From: Marinobacter shengliensis
GTDB taxonomy: Bacteria > Pseudomonadota > Gammaproteobacteria > Pseudomonadales > Oleiphilaceae
Direction: 5' to 3'
DNA: 64,000 bases
Assembly (NCBI RefSeq): GCF_003007715.1
Contig: NZ_PXNO01000019.1
Span: forward strand, 124,001 to 188,000
Positions 8,390 to 16,399 of this stretch are shown here, piece by piece. Each line of letters opens with the position of its first letter. Positions within the stretch are counted from its first letter, which is position 1. The notes under the pieces were generated by a model. The model had not been told where the DNA came from, made no database searches, and worked only from the letters and a program-made list of their open reading frames with translations. Both the position numbers and the translations under genes were made by a program.

Positions 8390-9409
8390 ATGGCCTCACC
8401 CGAACGCTTTCGCCTCCCTGTTCTGGCGCTCAGCCTGGCGCTAACGACCGGTTGTGCCCAGCTACCCAAACCGTCCGGCACAGAGCCCGCGCAACCACAA
8501 ACCCTGTATGACAGCGTACTGGTCGACAGCCATTCAAGCCAGCCAGTCACCATCGACAACCTGGCACGAGCACTGACCAGCACCGATGTGGTGGTGATTG
8601 GCGAGTATCATGGCCACCAGGCCTCGCACCTCCTGCAGGCCCAATTGCAACAACGGCTTTACCAACAGCGTCCGCGCCAGGTGTTGACCCTGGAGCAGTT
8701 CAACCTGGATTATCAGCCGGCGCTGGACAGTTATCTGGCGGGCATCACCGGCGAAACCGAAATGATCGAAGACGCCAATGCCTGGGACAACTACCGGGCT
8801 TCTTACCGGCCGCTGGTGGAATTTGCCCGGCGCCATGATCTTCCCGTTGTTGCCGCCAATGCCCCTGCCGATGTGGTTCGCTGCGTGGGCCGCACCGGCC
8901 CGGACTACCTCGAGCGCTTGCCCACCGACCAGCGGCAAACGCTGCCTGAGCAGCCCTTCCGGGACACGCCGGCCTACCGGGAAAAGTTTGTCGAGGCCAT
9001 CAGCGGCAGCCACGGCCAGGGCGATCCCTCCATGGCCGAGCGCATGGATAACACCTACAACGCCCAACTACTGCGCGACAACACCATGGCCATGCGCATC
9101 CTGCAAGCCCATCAACAACACCCGGACCACCAGGTAGTGCACCTGACCGGCACCTTCCACAGTGAGCAGGGGCTGGGCACCGTGGCGTTGCTCAAACAAC
9201 AGGCGCCGGAGCTTTCTGTGGTGGTGATCAGTCCAGTGTTCTGGCCAAACGAGGAACGACAAGCACCGTTTGCCGACAACCTCGACAAGGGCGATTACCT
9301 GTATCTGATCCAACCCTTGCCGCCGGAATTCCGGGACACGGATCGGCGGCAGAACGCCATGCGGGAACGTTTTAGCAGTGGACCAGCGGTCCAGTGCATC
9401 ACAGAATAG
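8390..9409 (+). CDS. ChaN family haem-iron-associated lipoprotein
   Basis: A 339-residue lipoprotein with signal peptide and lipobox LTTGC (cysteine near residue 22). The body matches the ChaN/PF04187 family: VVVIGEYHGHQASHLLQAQL, VLTLEQFNLDYQPALDSYL and HLTGTFHSEQGLGTVALL. Members bind haem at a dimer interface and are tied to iron uptake in some bacteria; the exact role is unsettled. It follows the ribbon-helix-helix gene by 9 bases and precedes the SIMPL gene by 29, suggesting co-transcription. No Fur box was recognised, so iron control is not shown. Confidence 0.85.
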   Translation: MASPERFRLPVLALSLALTTGCAQLPKPSGTEPAQPQTLYDSVLVDSHSSQPVTIDNLARALTSTDVVVIGEYHGHQASHLLQAQLQQRLYQQRPRQVLTLEQFNLDYQPALDSYLAGITGETEMIEDANAWDNYRASYRPLVEFARRHDLPVVAANAPADVVRCVGRTGPDYLERLPTDQRQTLPEQPFRDTPAYREKFVEAISGSHGQGDPSMAERMDNTYNAQLLRDNTMAMRILQAHQQHPDHQVVHLTGTFHSEQGLGTVALLKQQAPELSVVVISPVFWPNEERQAPFADNLDKGDYLYLIQPLPPEFRDTDRRQNAMRERFSSGPAVQCITE

Positions 9410-9438
9410 GCACGTTGATTCACACAAGGGACTGAACC

Positions 9439-10146
9439 ATGAAAGTTGTTGTTGCCATTATCCTGGGCATAAGCCTGATTCTCTCTGCGTCGTTATTGAA
9501 AGAAGGGCTCACCGGCCTGAAAACGTCGGATCGATACGTCACCGTCAAAGGCGTTGCCGAGCGGGAGGTGCAGGCCGATCTGGCACTCTGGCCGATCCGA
9601 TTTGTCGCCACGGGCAACACCCTGGAACAAGCGCAGGAAAAAGCACGCAGTAGCCGCGAAGCCATCTATGCGTTTCTGGAGTTACAGGCGATCGACAAGA
9701 ACGCCGTTGAGCTGCAACGGCTGGATGTCACCGACACTCGCGCCAACCCCTATCAGGGCGAGGGCGAACAGAAGTTCATCATCAACCAGACCTTGATGGT
9801 ACGCAGCACCCAGATAGACCGCATTCGCCAGGCGGCCCAGAACGTCAGTGAACTGGTGGATTCCGGCGTACTGCTGACCACCGACTACGGCCCCGGCGGC
9901 CCCACTTACCTGTTCAGTGGCCTGAACGATATCAAGCCAGCGATGATTGCCGAAGCCACCGCCGCCGCGCGGGAAGCTGCCCAGCAGTTCGCCCGGGATG
10001 CCAACGCCAGTGTTGGCGGTTTGCGCCGGGCCAATCAGGGGGTGTTCCAGATTCTGGCCCGGGACCAGGCACCGGGGATTTCTGAGCAACAGCAGCCCGT
10101 GAAAACGGTACGCGTTGTATCGACCGTCGACTATTACCTCGAGTAA
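9439..10146 (+). CDS. SIMPL domain (DUF541/YggE-like) exported protein
   Basis: A 235-residue protein with an N-terminal hydrophobic segment (VVVAIILGISLILSASLL) that acts as signal or anchor, followed by one SIMPL domain starting DRYVTVKGVAEREVQADLA. The family includes periplasmic YggE, linked to oxidative-stress tolerance, and BP26 of Brucella; the biochemical role is unknown. The ATG has AAGGG eight bases upstream. Its 3' end lies 7 bases from the convergent GH84-like gene. Confidence 0.85.
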   Translation: MKVVVAIILGISLILSASLLKEGLTGLKTSDRYVTVKGVAEREVQADLALWPIRFVATGNTLEQAQEKARSSREAIYAFLELQAIDKNAVELQRLDVTDTRANPYQGEGEQKFIINQTLMVRSTQIDRIRQAAQNVSELVDSGVLLTTDYGPGGPTYLFSGLNDIKPAMIAEATAAAREAAQQFARDANASVGGLRRANQGVFQILARDQAPGISEQQQPVKTVRVVSTVDYYLE

Positions 10147-10153
10147 CGTCCGC

Positions 10154-11221
10154 CTACTGGGTTTGAACCATCTCGTCCGTCACCTGATAATCACCGGCCA
10201 GCCAGCGCAGAATCTCGTTGGCGGCCGGGTGATCAAAGGCATCGTAGGTGTGGATCAGTGCCTGCTTCTTTTCATCACTGATCCGCTCCAGCCCGGCATC
10301 CTGCAGCACCAGCAGATCGGTTTGTAGCTGATTGGCAAGGTCTACCCCCAACAGTTCCCGGGCGGCATGATGAAACGCCTGGCCATACTGATAGTTCGGC
10401 CCCTGCCGGTAAGATTCCGCCAGAGTGAGCGCGGGTATCGCCGTCAACGCCGGCTGTAATGCCGGATTGATGGCGTGGCCGGCCAGATGTGCTGCATTGT
10501 TCGCCGGGCGGCCGGTAAAGGCCCGCAGGTGCAGATGCCGGGACATCCGGTCACCATCATTCACCGGGTAGTTATCCCACAGCACCGGTTTGCGGCCCAG
10601 GCGGTCCCCAACACGCTTCAGGTGCCCTGGCGAGATTTCCCGGGAACAGACTTCCTCTCCGGTCCAGAACACCCTGACCTCTTTCGGCAACTCGGCGCCC
10701 AGGGTTTCCAGATAGTCCGCCGGGCGTTCGCCGAACACCCGGTCCAGCACCGAGTCGTCGGAATAGTAGGTAGGGCACATGCTGATGGTGGTGGCCTTGG
10801 AGTTATCCCGAATCCAGCGGACAATCTCCGCCTGGGTGCCGGCCAGCTCCGGCACTTCAGAGCGCATGTCATCAAACAGGATGGCCAGCTCCTGAATACC
10901 CGCCTTGTCGAGCATCCGGAGCTTGGCCGCCAGTGCCTCCCGGGCGGCATCGTCAAACCGGTTGAAAATCTCGAACGGGCTCAGGCCTACCCCGAAACGT
11001 ACGCCATCGCGCCGGCACAACCGGGCAAAGGATTCCAGCTCGGCGGCCTGGTCTGCCGGATGGGGTTCCTGCCAGCGACGGCGCAGGTAGGGGTCCGCCT
11101 TCGGGGCATACAGGTAAAAGCTGTAGCCATGGGCGGCCAGCGAGGTCATCAGGCGCCCCCGCTCTGCCCAACTCCACATTGGACCATAGAAACCTTCGAT
11201 AACACCCAGCTCAACTGTCAT
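10154..11221 (-). CDS. GH84-like beta-N-acetylglucosaminidase-domain protein
   Basis: A 355-residue protein built around one hyaluronidase/NAGidase-type (GH84) TIM barrel: GVIEGFYGPMWSWAERGRL at the N-terminus, FYLYAPKADPYLRRRW, and ELAILFDDM, whose paired aspartates are the catalytic pair in GH84 enzymes. GH84 members remove O- or N-linked GlcNAc. There is no signal peptide, so it would act in the cytoplasm, and the usual C-terminal accessory domains of secreted GH84 enzymes are missing. Substrate unknown; recycled sugars or a modified protein are possible. Confidence 0.82.
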   Translation of the reverse strand: MTVELGVIEGFYGPMWSWAERGRLMTSLAAHGYSFYLYAPKADPYLRRRWQEPHPADQAAELESFARLCRRDGVRFGVGLSPFEIFNRFDDAAREALAAKLRMLDKAGIQELAILFDDMRSEVPELAGTQAEIVRWIRDNSKATTISMCPTYYSDDSVLDRVFGERPADYLETLGAELPKEVRVFWTGEEVCSREISPGHLKRVGDRLGRKPVLWDNYPVNDGDRMSRHLHLRAFTGRPANNAAHLAGHAINPALQPALTAIPALTLAESYRQGPNYQYGQAFHHAARELLGVDLANQLQTDLLVLQDAGLERISDEKKQALIHTYDAFDHPAANEILRWLAGDYQVTDEMVQTQ

Positions 11222-11401
11222 GACCTGCTCGCTCCCTGATTACTGCGTTCTCTCTTCGTATCCTCAAGTGTACTCCGGATCGGGCGAATCACCATGAACG
11301 AAACGTCAGTGGCCGGCAAGGCAATCGTATACTCCGGCGATAGGCGACTGACGGCGGGCAGGATAGACTGTCCGCTCGCTCACAACGGAACCCGGCTGAT
11401 C

Positions 11402-12457
11402 ATGCCAGATGCCCAAAATCGCCTGACCGCCCTGGACGCACTACGTGGACTTGCGGCTCTGGGCGTTGTCCTGTTCCATTACCTGCCCTATTACGACCGG
11501 CTGTATGACCACTCTTTCAGCAGTCCCGGCTTCCTGGATTTCGGGCGCTACGGTGTGCACCTATTTTTCATGCTCAGCGGCTTCGTCATTTTCATGACCC
11601 TGGAACGCACGCGCACTTCCGGTCAATTCGCCCTGGCGCGCGCCTTCCGACTTCTACCCGCCTTGTGGGCAGGCATTGCGCTCACCTATCTGATGGTCCA
11701 CTGGCTCGGGCCGGAGGATCGTATGGTTAGCTTCGATGCGGCACTGATGAACCTGACGCTGTTGCATGAGTACCTGGGCTACCCCCACGTTGACGGCGCC
11801 TACTGGAGCCTGGTGATTGAAGCGACCTTCTACGTGTGGATTGCCTTGCTGTTCTATGGCCTGGGCGATTGGCGCAGGATTCGGACGGTACTCTGGGCCT
11901 GGGTGCTGATCAGTTATGCCGGTGTCATCTGGTGGAAGGCCATTCCGGACGCCCTGGATTTTCTGCTGAAAGATTTGCTCTTTGTTCGCTACGCGCCACT
12001 GTTTATCAGCGGCATGTTGATCTACCGGGCCTATCGCGACCGCCGCTTGCCCGCCCTCGATATCGCCCTGCTGGCCTTGAGCATCGGCCATTGCCTGGTC
12101 GCCTACAAAGCACCATTCAGTATCTTCGTGCTGGCCTGCTACGGCATTTTCGCACTGGCGGTCGCCGGCTACCTGAATGGGCTGTCACGCCCCAGCCTGC
12201 TCTGGCTGGGAAGCATTTCCTATACGTTGTACCTGGTTCATCAGAACATTGGCTATGGGCTGATCGACCTGACCTATCAGGCGGGCCTTCCGGGACAACT
12301 GGGGGTAGCGCTGGCACTGGCTGTGGCGATTGCCCTGGCCGCTGTCCTGCACTACGGCATCGAGAAGCCCGCCCTGGCTTATTACCGGCAATGGCGCGCC
12401 AAGCGGCCGACACCGACAGCACGCACCGTCATTGCGACGGAGCGCCCTCAAGAATGA
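11402..12457 (+). CDS. Acyltransferase family 3 membrane protein (OafA/YrhL type)
   Basis: A 351-residue multi-spanning protein opening with the family signature RLTALDALRGLAALGVVLFHY, whose histidine is functionally important in the family, followed by about ten hydrophobic helices. These proteins O-acylate surface polysaccharides, lipid A, peptidoglycan or small glycans; nothing here tells which. ATG 11402 was chosen because it sits just before the signature; an in-frame ATG at 11294 would add 36 residues not typical of the family. The 3' end overlaps the convergent MotB-like gene by 29 bases. Confidence 0.82.
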   Translation: MPDAQNRLTALDALRGLAALGVVLFHYLPYYDRLYDHSFSSPGFLDFGRYGVHLFFMLSGFVIFMTLERTRTSGQFALARAFRLLPALWAGIALTYLMVHWLGPEDRMVSFDAALMNLTLLHEYLGYPHVDGAYWSLVIEATFYVWIALLFYGLGDWRRIRTVLWAWVLISYAGVIWWKAIPDALDFLLKDLLFVRYAPLFISGMLIYRAYRDRRLPALDIALLALSIGHCLVAYKAPFSIFVLACYGIFALAVAGYLNGLSRPSLLWLGSISYTLYLVHQNIGYGLIDLTYQAGLPGQLGVALALAVAIALAAVLHYGIEKPALAYYRQWRAKRPTPTARTVIATERPQE

Positions 12458-13148
12458 TTTCGACGCGGCGATTACGGGAACGCCCCTGCTCGGTATCGTT
12501 ACGGAACAGCGGCCGGGTGTCTGCGTAGCCCGCGGCCTGCAAGCGATTTCGAGGTACGCCGGCATTCTCAAACAGGCGCACCACGCTGCCGGCCCGGGCT
12601 GACGACAGCTCCCAGTTGGAAGGAAAACGCGAGGTTTGTATCGGCAGGCTATCGGTATGGCCGGCAACGGTAACCTGATAATCGGAGTCCGCCAGCAGTG
12701 GTAACAGATTCTCAAGCTGGCGTACTCCCTCTGTCGACAGAACCGCTTCGCCGGAGCCAAACAAAATATCGTTACTGATCCGGAAACGGACGCCATCCTG
12801 TTGCGGTATCACCGTAATGTCATCCCCCAGGCCAGCCGCCTCCAGGGTCGCTCTTGCTCGATCGGCAAAGGCCTCAGGCTCACTGCCTGCCGGGGTTTGT
12901 TCTGTTGCTGATTCCAGGCCCGTTATGGCCGGCTCAATCACCGCTGGGGTAAGGGTCATCCGTTTGTCAGAAACCCCCGAAGGGCCACCAGACAAAGCCA
13001 GCATAACCACAAACATCACCAGCAACAGAGTAATCACATCCAGGTAAGTGATCAGCCAGCTTTCTTCCTCGGTGCTGTGGGTCAGCGGGATGCGAAGGCA
13101 ATCGGCCCGTTTTGCGACACCGGAGGTAGCGTGGTCCAGATCAGACAT
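12429..13148 (-). CDS. MotB/OmpA-domain protein, stator-like
   Basis: A 239-residue protein with a single N-terminal helix SWLITYLDVITLLLVMFVVM, in which the aspartate occupies the place of the ion-carrying residue of MotB/PomB, followed by a periplasmic OmpA/MotB domain (SNDILFGSGEAVLSTEGVRQ ... GHTDSLPIQT ... NRRVEIILEG) that binds peptidoglycan. The ATG at 13148 overlaps the MotA-like gene by eight bases; a longer in-frame start at 13214 lies inside that gene and is less likely. The pair would form an ion-driven stator. No flagellar genes are nearby, so it may be a secondary motor stator or drive another machine. Confidence 0.82.
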   Translation of the reverse strand: MSDLDHATSGVAKRADCLRIPLTHSTEEESWLITYLDVITLLLVMFVVMLALSGGPSGVSDKRMTLTPAVIEPAITGLESATEQTPAGSEPEAFADRARATLEAAGLGDDITVIPQQDGVRFRISNDILFGSGEAVLSTEGVRQLENLLPLLADSDYQVTVAGHTDSLPIQTSRFPSNWELSSARAGSVVRLFENAGVPRNRLQAAGYADTRPLFRNDTEQGRSRNRRVEIILEGAPSQ

Positions 13149-13950
13149 CGGCTGTGCCACCCGCAGCCATAACCCCGCGCGAATCACGGATTTCGTCTTC
13201 GTAGCTGGCCACAAAAGACTTCAAGGTTTCCCTCATCAACGACGGACTGCGCTTTTTGCACATCATGGAAATCCCCTGCATCACCATTCGCATCAGGATA
13301 ATGCGCTGTTCGGTGCGGCGTTCCAGTTTGACCGCCACCGGCTTGAAGATCAGGTTCGCCAACAGAATGCCGTAAAAGGTGGTCATCAGTGCTATGGCCA
13401 GCTGCTGGCCGATCACTGTCATGTTGCCATCCCCCAGCAGGAACATCATATTGATCAGTCCCACCAGGGTTCCGATCATGCCAAAAGCGGGGGCAAAGCT
13501 GGCCATCACCCGAAACAGCTGGGCTTCGGCATGCTCCCGGGCGCGCAGCCGGGCCACCCGCCACTCCAGAAAATCCATGATGTCCTCTTCCGGGTTCAAC
13601 TCAATCACCAGCTGCACGCCGGAACGCAGGAACGGATTGCGAACATGCTCCAGCTCCCGTTCCACCTGGGGCAGTTTGCCATCAATCCACAACCGGGAAA
13701 TCCGCACCAGTTCGTCGATGTCTTGCTGGGTATAGAGTTTTTCGTTTCGAACCACCGTGCCCAGCAACTTGAAAACCCTCAGAACCTCTTTCAGTGGAAA
13801 GGAAATAAACGTCGCCGCCAGGGTACCCCCGATCACAATCGCCAGGCCGGGCAGATTGAGAAACAGCATCGGGTCCTGTGCCGACCACACCAGCACACTG
13901 GCCAGTACCGCCAGACCGGCAACCATGCCGATAAGAGTAGAGGGGTTCAT
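13141..13950 (-). CDS. MotA/PomA-like stator channel protein
   Basis: A 269-residue protein starting MNPSTLIGMVAGLAVLASVL, with four expected helices: two near the N-terminus (to about 55) and two around 150-200 (FAPAFGMIGTLVGLINMMFL, ALMTTFYGILLANLIFKPVA). The GMIGTLVGLI and TTFYG motifs are those of MotA/PomA. The cytoplasmic loop between them carries charged residues that in MotA contact FliG. It resembles PomA and MotC-type proteins more than E. coli MotA, which favours but does not prove sodium coupling. It is translationally coupled to the MotB-like partner. Confidence 0.85.
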   Translation of the reverse strand: MNPSTLIGMVAGLAVLASVLVWSAQDPMLFLNLPGLAIVIGGTLAATFISFPLKEVLRVFKLLGTVVRNEKLYTQQDIDELVRISRLWIDGKLPQVERELEHVRNPFLRSGVQLVIELNPEEDIMDFLEWRVARLRAREHAEAQLFRVMASFAPAFGMIGTLVGLINMMFLLGDGNMTVIGQQLAIALMTTFYGILLANLIFKPVAVKLERRTEQRIILMRMVMQGISMMCKKRSPSLMRETLKSFVASYEDEIRDSRGVMAAGGTADV

Positions 13951-14046
13951 TTACATCTCCGCATGACACACATCATCACCAACCCGGTCTAGACTGATAG
14001 GATAGAAAGACAAAGGCAATCCAAATTCTGATCGGAGTATAACAAC

Positions 14047-14505
14047 ATGGAAATCAAAACCTTTGCCGACCTGATCGACTGGACCCGGCAACTGCACGCC
14101 CATTTGGGCCGCTGCCTGCACGAATCGGCCGCCCTGAACAAAGACGAACGGGCCAGTGCCCTGCTTGATTACATAAGTCGTCACGAGCAACTGCTGGCAA
14201 AAGCCGTGGAAGAATACGAAAAGCAGGCCGATTCGAAAGCCATGAACACCCGCCTTTACGACTATGGCGTGCACAAACCTATCGAGAATGAACGCACCTG
14301 CGACACGCACTACAACGATCTGGATTTTGCCGGCATTGCGCGGGAAATTTTCGATTTCCACGATCAGGTAATGAACCTGTATGACAACCTGATCGGTAAA
14401 GCCGAGATTCCCGAGGCCAAAACCCTGCTGGAAGACCTGAAATCCCTCGAGGAACACGAGGCCATGCGCATGGCCAGCCAGATCGGCCGCATGCAGGATG
14501 TGTGA
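14047..14505 (+). CDS. Conserved helical protein of unknown function
   Basis: A 152-residue soluble protein that I do not recognise. It is almost all predicted helix with regularly spaced His/Glu/Asp residues (LHAHLGRCLHESA, YISRHEQLLAKAVEEYEKQ, FDFHDQVMNLYDNL, LEEHEAMRMASQIG), which would fit a four-helix ferritin- or hemerythrin-like bundle, possibly metal binding; this is inference from pattern only. The ATG has a CGGAG site 9 bases upstream. A hairpin with a T-run follows 25 bases after the stop. Confidence 0.65.
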   Translation: MEIKTFADLIDWTRQLHAHLGRCLHESAALNKDERASALLDYISRHEQLLAKAVEEYEKQADSKAMNTRLYDYGVHKPIENERTCDTHYNDLDFAGIAREIFDFHDQVMNLYDNLIGKAEIPEAKTLLEDLKSLEEHEAMRMASQIGRMQDV

Positions 14506-14530
14506 ACTTCTCACCTCCCAACGACCTTAG

Positions 14531-14557
14531 ACCTATGTCGTACATAGGTTATTTTTT
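14531..14557 (+). terminator. Hairpin plus T-run after the helical-protein gene
   Basis: Inverted repeat acctatgt / acataggt with a 3-base loop, followed by tattttttg. It fits an intrinsic terminator, though the stem is AT-rich. The same dyad could instead be an operator for the TRAP genes downstream. Confidence 0.5.
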
Positions 14558-14676
14558 GCTGTAGAACGGCCGCGGTAGTTGCTAATCTGAACTAGACTGT
14601 CCGGACGGTGGTTTCCTACAGGGAACCGGGTCCATCGAAAACGACAAATACAATAAAACCAGAGGATAGAAGAGCA

Positions 14677-15753
14677 ATGAAGATCCGTTCTGTTCTTTCC
14701 GCGGCTGTGCTGGCTGTGGCAACTACCTTTGCCGCCACTCAGGCGCTCGCCCAAGACACCTTCACCCTCAAACTTGCAGAAACCTGGGGACCTAACTTTC
14801 CGATATTTGGAGATGCCACCAAAAGCATGGCCCAGATGGCGGAAAAAATGTCCAACGGCCGGCTGAAAATCCGGATCGATTCTGCCAACAAGCACAAGGC
14901 CCCGCTCGGCGTTTTTGACATGGTCAAAGCCGGTCAGTACGACATGGGTCACTCTGCCTCCTATTACTGGAAAGGCAAGGTACCCAACACACTATTCTTC
15001 ACCAGCATGCCCTTTGGCATGACAGCCCTTGAGCAATACGCCTGGTTCTATTATGGCGATGGCATGGACCTGATGCAGGAGGTGTACGAACCTCACAACA
15101 TGCTGTCCTTCCCCGGCGGCAACACAGGCAACCAGATGGGCGGCTGGTTCCGCAAGGAAATCAAATCACTGGACGACCTGAAAGGTCTGAAAATGCGTAT
15201 TCCAGGCTTTGCCGGAGAGGTGTTTGCGGAAGTAGGCGTTAACCCCACCAATATCGCTCCCGGCGAACTCTATACAGCCCTTGAGCGCAACACCATCGAC
15301 GCCCTGGAGTGGGTAGGTCCAGCACTCGATCTCCGTCTGGGCTTCCACCAGATCGCGGACTATTACTACACTGGCTGGCATGAGCCTGCCACCGAACTGC
15401 AGTTCCTGATCAACAAGCGTGTCTGGGAGCGGCTGCCAGCAGACCTGCAGGAAATCCTGCGCGTTGCCATGCGCACCGCGGCCTACGATATGCTGATTCA
15501 TTCTCAGCATGAAAACGCCAAGGCGTGGGCTAACATCAAGCAAGACTACCCCAACGTACAGATCAAGAATTTCCCAGACGATGTTTTCCAGGCCATGTAT
15601 GACGCCAATCAGAAATTGCTCAAGGAAGCCGCCGGCAACAATGAGCAGGCTGCGCGTATCGTAAAGTCTCTTGAGGACTACCAACGGGATTCCCGAGCGT
15701 ACACTCGCATTTCTGATAACGCCTATCTCAATACCATGGCTGAAATCGAGTAA
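14677..15753 (+). CDS. TRAP transporter substrate-binding protein (DctP family, TakP-like)
   Basis: A 358-residue periplasmic binding protein with signal peptide ending ATQALA. Ligand-site wording is that of TakP-like 2-oxoacid/hydroxyacid binders: KGLKMRIPGFAGEVFAEVG contains the carboxylate-binding arginine, and ALEWVGPALDLRLGFHQIA with YYYTGWHEPATEL forms the rest of the pocket. It would capture a small organic acid and hand it to DctQM. ATG 14677 was chosen because AGAGGAT precedes it and it begins the signal peptide. An intrinsic terminator follows before the permease genes. Confidence 0.88.
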   Translation: MKIRSVLSAAVLAVATTFAATQALAQDTFTLKLAETWGPNFPIFGDATKSMAQMAEKMSNGRLKIRIDSANKHKAPLGVFDMVKAGQYDMGHSASYYWKGKVPNTLFFTSMPFGMTALEQYAWFYYGDGMDLMQEVYEPHNMLSFPGGNTGNQMGGWFRKEIKSLDDLKGLKMRIPGFAGEVFAEVGVNPTNIAPGELYTALERNTIDALEWVGPALDLRLGFHQIADYYYTGWHEPATELQFLINKRVWERLPADLQEILRVAMRTAAYDMLIHSQHENAKAWANIKQDYPNVQIKNFPDDVFQAMYDANQKLLKEAAGNNEQAARIVKSLEDYQRDSRAYTRISDNAYLNTMAEIE

Positions 15754-15777
15754 AATTGAGGCCTTCAAGTAACAGAG

Positions 15778-15811
15778 CCGGGATCGCTCAACGCAGTGAT
15801 CCCGGTTTTTT
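15778..15811 (+). terminator. Intrinsic terminator inside the TRAP operon
   Basis: Eight-base perfect stem ccgggatc / gatcccgg with a 12-base loop and a run of six T. It sits between the binding-protein gene and dctQ on the same strand, so partial read-through would give excess binding protein over permease. Confidence 0.8.
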
Positions 15812-15853
15812 CGTTTCACAGATACGCATCCGCTTTGCGGAGGACGAAGTTCC

Positions 15854-16399
15854 ATGTACTGGATAATCAAACTCGACAAGAGCCTGGCCTGGCTCTCGAA
15901 ACTGTGCGGCGTGATTGCCTGCCTGGCCATGATCCTGATGGCCGTGAACGTTTTCTACGATGTCGTTGCCCGTTACGTCTTCAACGATGTGTCCATCGCC
16001 ATGCAGGAAATGGAATGGCATCTGTATTCCGTGGTTTTTCTGCTGGGTATTCCCTACGCCCTGCGCACGGATGGCCACGTTCGGGTAGACGTGTTCTATA
16101 CCCGCTGGAGTAACAAGACCAAGGCCTGGGTCAATATTCTGGGTGCGCTGATTTTTGTCATTCCCTTTGCCTACCTGATCGGCCGTTACGGTTACAGCTT
16201 CGCCCTGGATTCCTACCAGATGGGCGAAGGCAGTGGTGACCCAGGTGGCCTGCCTCACCGCTGGGTGATCAAAGCGGTGATACCATTGAGTGCCGTATTC
16301 ATGGCCACCGCCGGCCTGAATATGGTGACCTATGCCATTCGGGTGCTGGCAGGCGAGAAGGAATACGTGGGCGAGCATAGCGCGGGAGGCCTGGCATGA
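15854..16399 (+). CDS. TRAP transporter small permease subunit DctQ
   Basis: A 181-residue membrane protein with the four-helix DctQ pattern and the motif VARYVFNDVSIAMQEMEWHLYS followed by YALRTDGHVRVDVFY, diagnostic of the small TRAP membrane subunit. It joins DctM to form the sodium-driven importer. ATG 15854 follows a GGAGG-like site and the gene overlaps dctM by four bases. It lies about 100 bases after the binding-protein gene, beyond a terminator. Confidence 0.9.
   Translation: MYWIIKLDKSLAWLSKLCGVIACLAMILMAVNVFYDVVARYVFNDVSIAMQEMEWHLYSVVFLLGIPYALRTDGHVRVDVFYTRWSNKTKAWVNILGALIFVIPFAYLIGRYGYSFALDSYQMGEGSGDPGGLPHRWVIKAVIPLSAVFMATAGLNMVTYAIRVLAGEKEYVGEHSAGGLA

Noticed and set aside
8192..9409. 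Toxin-antitoxin reading of the ribbon-helix-helix gene and its neighbour.
   Set aside because: The neighbour is a ChaN-type lipoprotein with a lipobox, not a toxin family.
13048..13992. Plus-strand open frame of 314 codons opposite the MotA/MotB-like pair.
   Set aside because: Shadow of the stator genes; His/Gln-rich with no motif.
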